Of a stretch of DNA of 64,000 bases, positions 61,501 through 64,000 are shown in pieces (the stretch's first letter is position 1; each line of letters starts with the position of its first letter). Both the position numbers and the translations under genes were made by a program. The stretch covers positions 3,100,001 through 3,164,000 of the forward strand of contig NZ_CP034929.1 in the NCBI RefSeq assembly GCF_004014875.1, read 5' to 3'. The stretch is from Nocardioides yefusunii. GTDB lineage: Bacteria > Actinomycetota > Actinomycetes > Propionibacteriales > Nocardioidaceae. The notes beneath the pieces are model-generated. The model did not search any database and was not told the DNA's origin. It was given only the letters and a program-made list of their open reading frames with translations.

Positions 61501-63077
61501 TGGGTGACGCCGTCGTGGTTCCTGCCCAGCCCACCCCGTCAGCAGCGGCACCGGAGCAGGTCATGGACCTCTCCACCGGTCTGTACGAGGTGGTCGTCGA
61601 ACCCCTCGGGCCGGTCGTCTCCCTGGGCCGGATCAGTGGCTCCAGCGTCGCCCTGGTCGAGGGACACTCAGACCTCACGCCGGTGGTCGCCTCCGCTCTC
61701 ACCGAGCGCGGTGCCCGCGTCGTCCGAGTCCCGTTCGAGGAGGTCAGCGCCCACACCGCGTTGCTGGCCGAGGTGGACGTCGTCGTTGATCTCTCCACCA
61801 CCTCGGGCGACCCCCGGATCGACGCCCGCGACGTGTTCGCCGCCCTGCGTCCTGCCCTCCTGGGTCGGGCCCAGCGTCTGCTCGGCGTCGGTGTGGCCGC
61901 CCACGCCGCCGACGACGCCGTCGGGGCAGCCGTCCCGACCGGCCTACCCGGTCTCTTCCGTTCCTTGGCCCGTGAGCGTGAAGACCTCCTGGTCCGCGCC
62001 GTGGAGGTGACCACCGGCGACCTCGCCGGCGACCTGCACGCGCTGGCCGTCTGCCTCGTCGACGAGCTCCTCGACCTCGATGCCCCTGCGGCGGTCTCCT
62101 GGACCGGCGGGGTCCGTACCGCCCGCGTGGCGGGCCCGGCGATCGACCTCGAACAGCGAGTTTCGTCGCTCGGTCTGGATGCAGAGTCCGTCGTCGTCCT
62201 GACCGGCGGCGCCCGGGGCATCACCGCCCGGATCGCGGAGGGCATCGCCCGGACCACACCGTGCCGTCTCGTCCTGGTGGGTCGTTCGCCCGCCCCGTCG
62301 GGCGCCGAGGACCCCCGTCTTCGCGGCACCGACGACGCGCTCGCGCTACGCCGACGGATCCTCGAGAACGCCTCCTCCGACGGCGTGAAACTGACCCCCG
62401 CCGAGGTCGAGAAGCAGGTCTCCGCGGTGATCGCCGACCGCGAGGTGACCGCGACCCTGGCGCTGCTGCGCGAGCTGGGTTCGGATGCTGAGTACGTCTC
62501 GATGGACGTGCGTTCCCCCGGCTTCGGTGCACTGCTCGACGCCCTGCACGGCACCTTCGGACGCCTCGACGGCGTGATCCACGGCGCTGGCGTCCTCGAC
62601 GACCGTCTGGTCCGCGACAAGACCGCCGAGGGCTTCGATCGGGTGTTCGGCACCAAGGTCGAGGGCGCCCGCGCGATCCTGGACCGGCAGCACCTGGGGA
62701 TGCGGTTCGTGGTCCTCTTCGGCTCGGTCTCCGGGGTCTTCGGCAACAAGGGCCAGGTCGACTACGCGGCCGCCAACGACGCCCTCGACACCCTCGCCCA
62801 GATCCACGACGGCCGGCACGGCTGCCACGTGGTCTCCCTGGACTGGGGTCCGTGGGCCGGCGGCGGCATGGTGTCGCCCGAGCTCGAGCGGGAGTACGCA
62901 CGCCGCGGCGTCGGCCTCCTCGACTCCGACGACGGTGTCACCGCACTCCTCAACGAGGTGGCCGGTGGTCGGGGCCGTCCCAGCCAGATCGTGGTGATGG
63001 CCGGCGAGCCCGCCGCCTTCGCACCGTCAGTGGCAGGTCGGGGCCGTCGTGCTGCCGACACGGTCGGACAGCCGTGA
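55527..63077 (+). CDS. PUFA-synthase-like iterative type I polyketide synthase (ER-like/NMO - KS - AT - ACP - ACP - KR)
   Basis: A 2516-residue megasynthase. Order: His-rich N-terminus (8-30); flavin-dependent nitronate-monooxygenase/PfaD-like region in two parts (about 35-280, VVVGCEAGGRVG; about 340-690, TQYPIAQGPMT, RECGGHVGPRSSF, LLAGGIHDARSA); KS (about 697-1145) with Cys890 in VDAACGSS, VEAHGTGT and KSQIGHTKCTAG; AT (about 1250-1590) with Ser1343 in GGHSYGE and CAFHS; an Ala/Pro linker; two ACPs with Ser1797 and Ser1922 in SIDSIKR, as in PUFA synthases; KR (about 2220-2490) with TGGARGIT, Ser2400 and Tyr2413. No DH here. All catalytic residues present. ATG 55527 after GGGAG. GTGA overlap with the next KS gene. 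The flavin domain is fused rather than separate as in marine Pfa systems. Product unknown. Confidence 0.93.
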   Translation: MPHVTTAGAAAHHSAAHHSAAHHSAAHHRTETPELVVAADPVGRTNAALVTAAQRAGGTGLVDAPDLTALQDVLADLARRRSTGGWMRPGAGLLSRGVGHDDALDTALDDAFSAVVLDATLLDDLGAPWEDTAALWRTPRRRVLAQVTSRDAAVAAVEGGADGLVVVGCEAGGRVGTTQSFVLLQQTVDLGVPVWVRGGTGLHTTAAVVAGGGAGVVVDTQLGLLREAALPATTAAALRLMDGSETRVVGGHRLYTRPDLEVAALDDAVTSAEVAARLGADLHSDLVPLGQDCGVASDWATRFVTVGGVVQALRESVTTHLDALRAGDPLAPGSALAATHGTQYPIAQGPMTRVSDRAEFAAAVAEGGGLPFLALALLPAAEVRSLLAETAALLGDRPWGVGLLGFAPADLLAAQLEVVTEVSPPFALIAGGRPSQAAALEADGIASYLHVPSPGLLDAFLADGARSFVFEGRECGGHVGPRSSFALWEAQVERLLQVNDPQNLRILLAGGIHDARSAAMAAAAVAPLAARGAQVGVLMGTAYLFTTEAVASGAIQETFQEVAVDCERTMLVETAPGHATRCVETEFARAFAERKAELESAGVDAKSRWAELEQLNLGRLRIASKGLVRTDGTLQSVDVDRQIAEGMYMIGEVATLRDEVTDIAALHASVSVGSVSWVHEHLGLDVETDDEVATEADPFDIAIIGMETFLPGAVGTEQFWANVVAGTDHVTEVPAERWDTDLYFDAETYDKRQGGRTTPSKWGGFVDAIGFDPLSHGIPPASLAAIEPVQLLALEVASRALADAGYAQRSFDRERASVVFGAESGNELGGAYGIRAFLPQLFGQVPDELENWLPSLTEDSFPGVLANVIAGRIANRLDLGGVNYTVDAACGSSLAALDAACKELRQGSSDLVIAGGADLHNGLNDYLMFASVHALSPTGRCRTFDADADGIALGEGIAAVVLKRRVDAERDGDRIYAVIDAVAGSSDGRHLGLTAPRKEGQQRAVARALEASGVSLTEVGLVEAHGTGTVVGDRTEMATLTELFAEADVEPGSVVLGSVKSQIGHTKCTAGLAGLVKVAKALHHAVLPPTINLDDPNPYYDAQASPFRFHDTARPWAAATRRAGVSAFGFGGTNFHAVVSAYEGGDRPAHKVAQWPAELFVVRAVDEATAANRLDDLRALVDGVLASDPGAQRHRLRDLARTVSTSGRGAVRAAFVAGSFLELRQELDRLLDEAGSYGLPAAPDAAERGKVAFLYPGQGSQRPGMLNDLFVTFSALDDVAALAEPWAAELFPPAGFTAAQRAAQRAAITATEVAQPTLGVAALAMTRMLRSVGVQPDVAGGHSYGELAALAAAGVMDDATLLRLSAVRGQAVLDAVEASGGDPGTMAAVSLTIEELLPRLTAFDGVVVANHNAPRQVVVSGPTASVHAAVEAWEADGVRATLIPVACAFHSPLVARASESLAAELAALDLSAPQFPVWSNVTAEPYPGVGSSTGDDAVEVLKGLLSSQVSDGVRFVDQIESMYAAGVRVFVEAGPGRVLGGQVAKILGDRPHTVVATDVNGENGVRRFLQAVADLAMAGVEVDTRSLFLERAEDVDLRTWPLKAPGWTVSGAFVRRADGTVLPNSHQPADTMPALSPVATPEVFTMSSAPVETSFDDVSASPVLAGTGADVVLTEYLRSMRQVVAAERDVVLRYLGATPAPAPSGAVTAAAPSSAVTAAPASVTAASAVAPAARQAAAPAPASLVPAQRAPEPVAAAPAATVDLLLAVQEVVSERTGYPVDMLEPDLDLEADLSIDSIKRIEIVGELAQKIGLGSGGPGAGGAELDENVVEELSRHKTLAAIVTWIEGMQGVSSAPGTSAPAAATDGAAPAAATPTATATATSLSGDALLLAVQEVVSERTGYPVDMLEPDLDLEADLSIDSIKRIEIVGELAQKIGLGSGGPGAGGAELDENVVEELSRHKTLAAIVTWIEGLSTPAAVASSVSASATTSVGDAVVVPAQPTPSAAAPEQVMDLSTGLYEVVVEPLGPVVSLGRISGSSVALVEGHSDLTPVVASALTERGARVVRVPFEEVSAHTALLAEVDVVVDLSTTSGDPRIDARDVFAALRPALLGRAQRLLGVGVAAHAADDAVGAAVPTGLPGLFRSLAREREDLLVRAVEVTTGDLAGDLHALAVCLVDELLDLDAPAAVSWTGGVRTARVAGPAIDLEQRVSSLGLDAESVVVLTGGARGITARIAEGIARTTPCRLVLVGRSPAPSGAEDPRLRGTDDALALRRRILENASSDGVKLTPAEVEKQVSAVIADREVTATLALLRELGSDAEYVSMDVRSPGFGALLDALHGTFGRLDGVIHGAGVLDDRLVRDKTAEGFDRVFGTKVEGARAILDRQHLGMRFVVLFGSVSGVFGNKGQVDYAAANDALDTLAQIHDGRHGCHVVSLDWGPWAGGGMVSPELEREYARRGVGLLDSDDGVTALLNEVAGGRGRPSQIVVMAGEPAAFAPSVAGRGRRAADTVGQP
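55560..55604 (+). repeat. 15-bp tandem repeat (x3) in the synthase N-terminus
   Basis: Three perfect copies of CACCACAGCGCCGCT, followed by a partial fourth, encode His-His-Ser-Ala-Ala repeats at residues 12-26. Copy number is likely to vary between strains by slippage. Confidence 0.9.
60819..61444 (+). repeat. Near-identical tandem ACP coding repeat
   Basis: Two 251-bp segments (60819-61069 and 61194-61444, offset 375 bp or 125 codons) differ at one synonymous base (a GGA/GGG Gly codon), while the linker between them is unrelated. Each encodes one full ACP. Recent duplication or gene conversion. Confidence 0.95.
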
Positions 63078-64000
63078 GCCGACGCCGACACCGCACCGGT
63101 GCGGATCCGCACCGCGACGACGTGGCCGTCGTCGGGGTCGCGGGTGTCTTCCCCGGCGCACCGGACGCGGCGACGTTCTGGTCCAACGTGAAGAACGGCG
63201 TCGACGCGATCAGCGATGCCCCGGCCCAGCGGTGGGACCCGGTCTTCCACGACGTCGACGGCAAGAGCGCGGACCGGTTCTACACCCGACGTGGCGGCTT
63301 CGTCGACGAGGTCGCGACCTTCGACCCGTTGGCGTTCGGGATCATGCCGAACGCTGCCGAGTACGCCGAACCCGACCAGTTGCTGGCTCTCTCCGCGGCG
63401 GCGGCAGCACTGTCCGACGCCGGTGACGTGCACGCACGCCTCGACCCCTCACGTGTCGCGGTGCTGCTGGGACGCGGCGGTTACCTGGGTGACGGCGTCG
63501 CCCGCCTCGACCAGCGGGTCCGCACCGCCCAGCAGGTCGTCGAGGTGCTGCGAGCAGTGGTCCCCGGCGTCACCGAGGGGCAGTTGCGTCAGGTCCGGGA
63601 GCAGTTCCACGACGCGTTGGGGCCTGAGCGCCCTGAGGCTTCGATCGGTCTCGTCCCCAACCTCGCGGCGTCACGGATCGCGAACCGTTTCGACTTCCAC
63701 GGCCCGGCCTACACCGTCGACGCAGCGTGCGCGTCGTCGTTGATCGCGGTCTCCCAGGCCTGCGACCTGCTGCGTTCGGACCGCGCCGACCTGGTGCTCG
63801 CCGGCGGCGTCCACCACTGCCACGACCTCACGTTGTGGAGCGTCTTCACCCAACTCCGCGCCTTGTCCCCCTCGGGCGGGATCCGCCCGTTCTCCGCCGA
63901 CGCCGACGGGATCCTGATCGGCGAGGGCACCGGCATCCTGGCGCTGCGTCGTTGGGAGGACGCCGTGCGTGACGGTGACCGGGTCTACGCGGTGATCCGC
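63074..64000 (+). CDS. Second PUFA-synthase-like ketosynthase gene (partial, N-terminus)
   Basis: The first 309 codons of a gene that continues past the window. GTG 63074 overlaps the synthase stop (GTGA). After a short basic leader comes a KS domain: DDVAVVGVAGVFPGAPDAATFWSNVKNGVDAISDAPAQRWDPVF, RFYTRRGGFVDEVATFDPLAFGIMP, active-site Cys219 in VDAACASS and LRALSPSGGIRPFSADADGILIGEGTGILAL. The WDPVFHD block and the overall look are PfaA/PfaC-like. It probably adds the second KS/CLF and the hot-dog dehydratases missing from the first protein, but that part is not visible. Confidence 0.9.
   Translation, partial: MSRRRHRTGADPHRDDVAVVGVAGVFPGAPDAATFWSNVKNGVDAISDAPAQRWDPVFHDVDGKSADRFYTRRGGFVDEVATFDPLAFGIMPNAAEYAEPDQLLALSAAAAALSDAGDVHARLDPSRVAVLLGRGGYLGDGVARLDQRVRTAQQVVEVLRAVVPGVTEGQLRQVREQFHDALGPERPEASIGLVPNLAASRIANRFDFHGPAYTVDAACASSLIAVSQACDLLRSDRADLVLAGGVHHCHDLTLWSVFTQLRALSPSGGIRPFSADADGILIGEGTGILALRRWEDAVRDGDRVYAVIR

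Overview
The window is high-GC (codon third positions nearly all G or C) and dense with genes. WhiB, PonA2, type VII secretion, GTP-PEPCK, the dnaX-ybaB-recR order, RecBCD and WS/DGAT acyltransferases all point to an actinobacterium. Gene order and style fit the Nocardioidaceae (Nocardioides-like) best; that family-level placement is inference. Many genes start with GTG, several probably lack a leader (a TANNNT box 6-7 nt upstream of the start codon), and one (recR) starts with TTG.

Layout. 1-15.2 kb is the conserved actinobacterial crp-proximal/whiB4/ponA2 neighbourhood: MBL-fold hydrolase (partial), NUDIX, RidA, DUF4177, two ArsA-like ATPases, WhiB and the penicillin-binding protein PonA2. 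Accessory genes interrupt it: an NAD(P)-binding reductase, YbaK, an MFS exporter, an LLM oxidoreductase and a 3-oxoacid CoA-transferase with its divergent IclR regulator. 15.2-23.3 kb is housekeeping: YqeY, a phosphoesterase, tRNA-Pro, lysC-asd, recR-ybaB-dnaX and the SRP RNA. 23.4-30.6 kb holds tRNA-Ser(GGA), a compact type VII secretion locus (eccD, two WXG100 genes, divergent eccC) and a Tat-like secreted protein. 30.6-36.8 kb has a HerA-like ATPase, a VapB-like/LytR_C pair (Rv0430-Rv0431/VirR-like), a MoxR-VWA pair and small proteins. 36-41.5 kb carries tRNA-Ser(TGA), tRNA-Ser(GCT), an intact IS30-family element that has split a terminator hairpin, pckG and a duplicated tRNA-Arg(ACG).

41.5-64 kb: a secreted protein of unknown function, the recC-recB-recD operon, an ACT-domain protein, a WS/DGAT pair, and divergently a giant PUFA-synthase-like polyketide synthase. 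Its layout is flavin enoyl-reductase-like region, KS, AT, two almost identical ACPs, KR. It is translationally coupled to a second KS gene that runs off the window. The synthase and the two acyltransferases look like one unit that makes an unusual long-chain acyl product and stores it as a neutral lipid. This is the most interesting part of the window. The synthase class is known from genome surveys, but I know of no product for this configuration.
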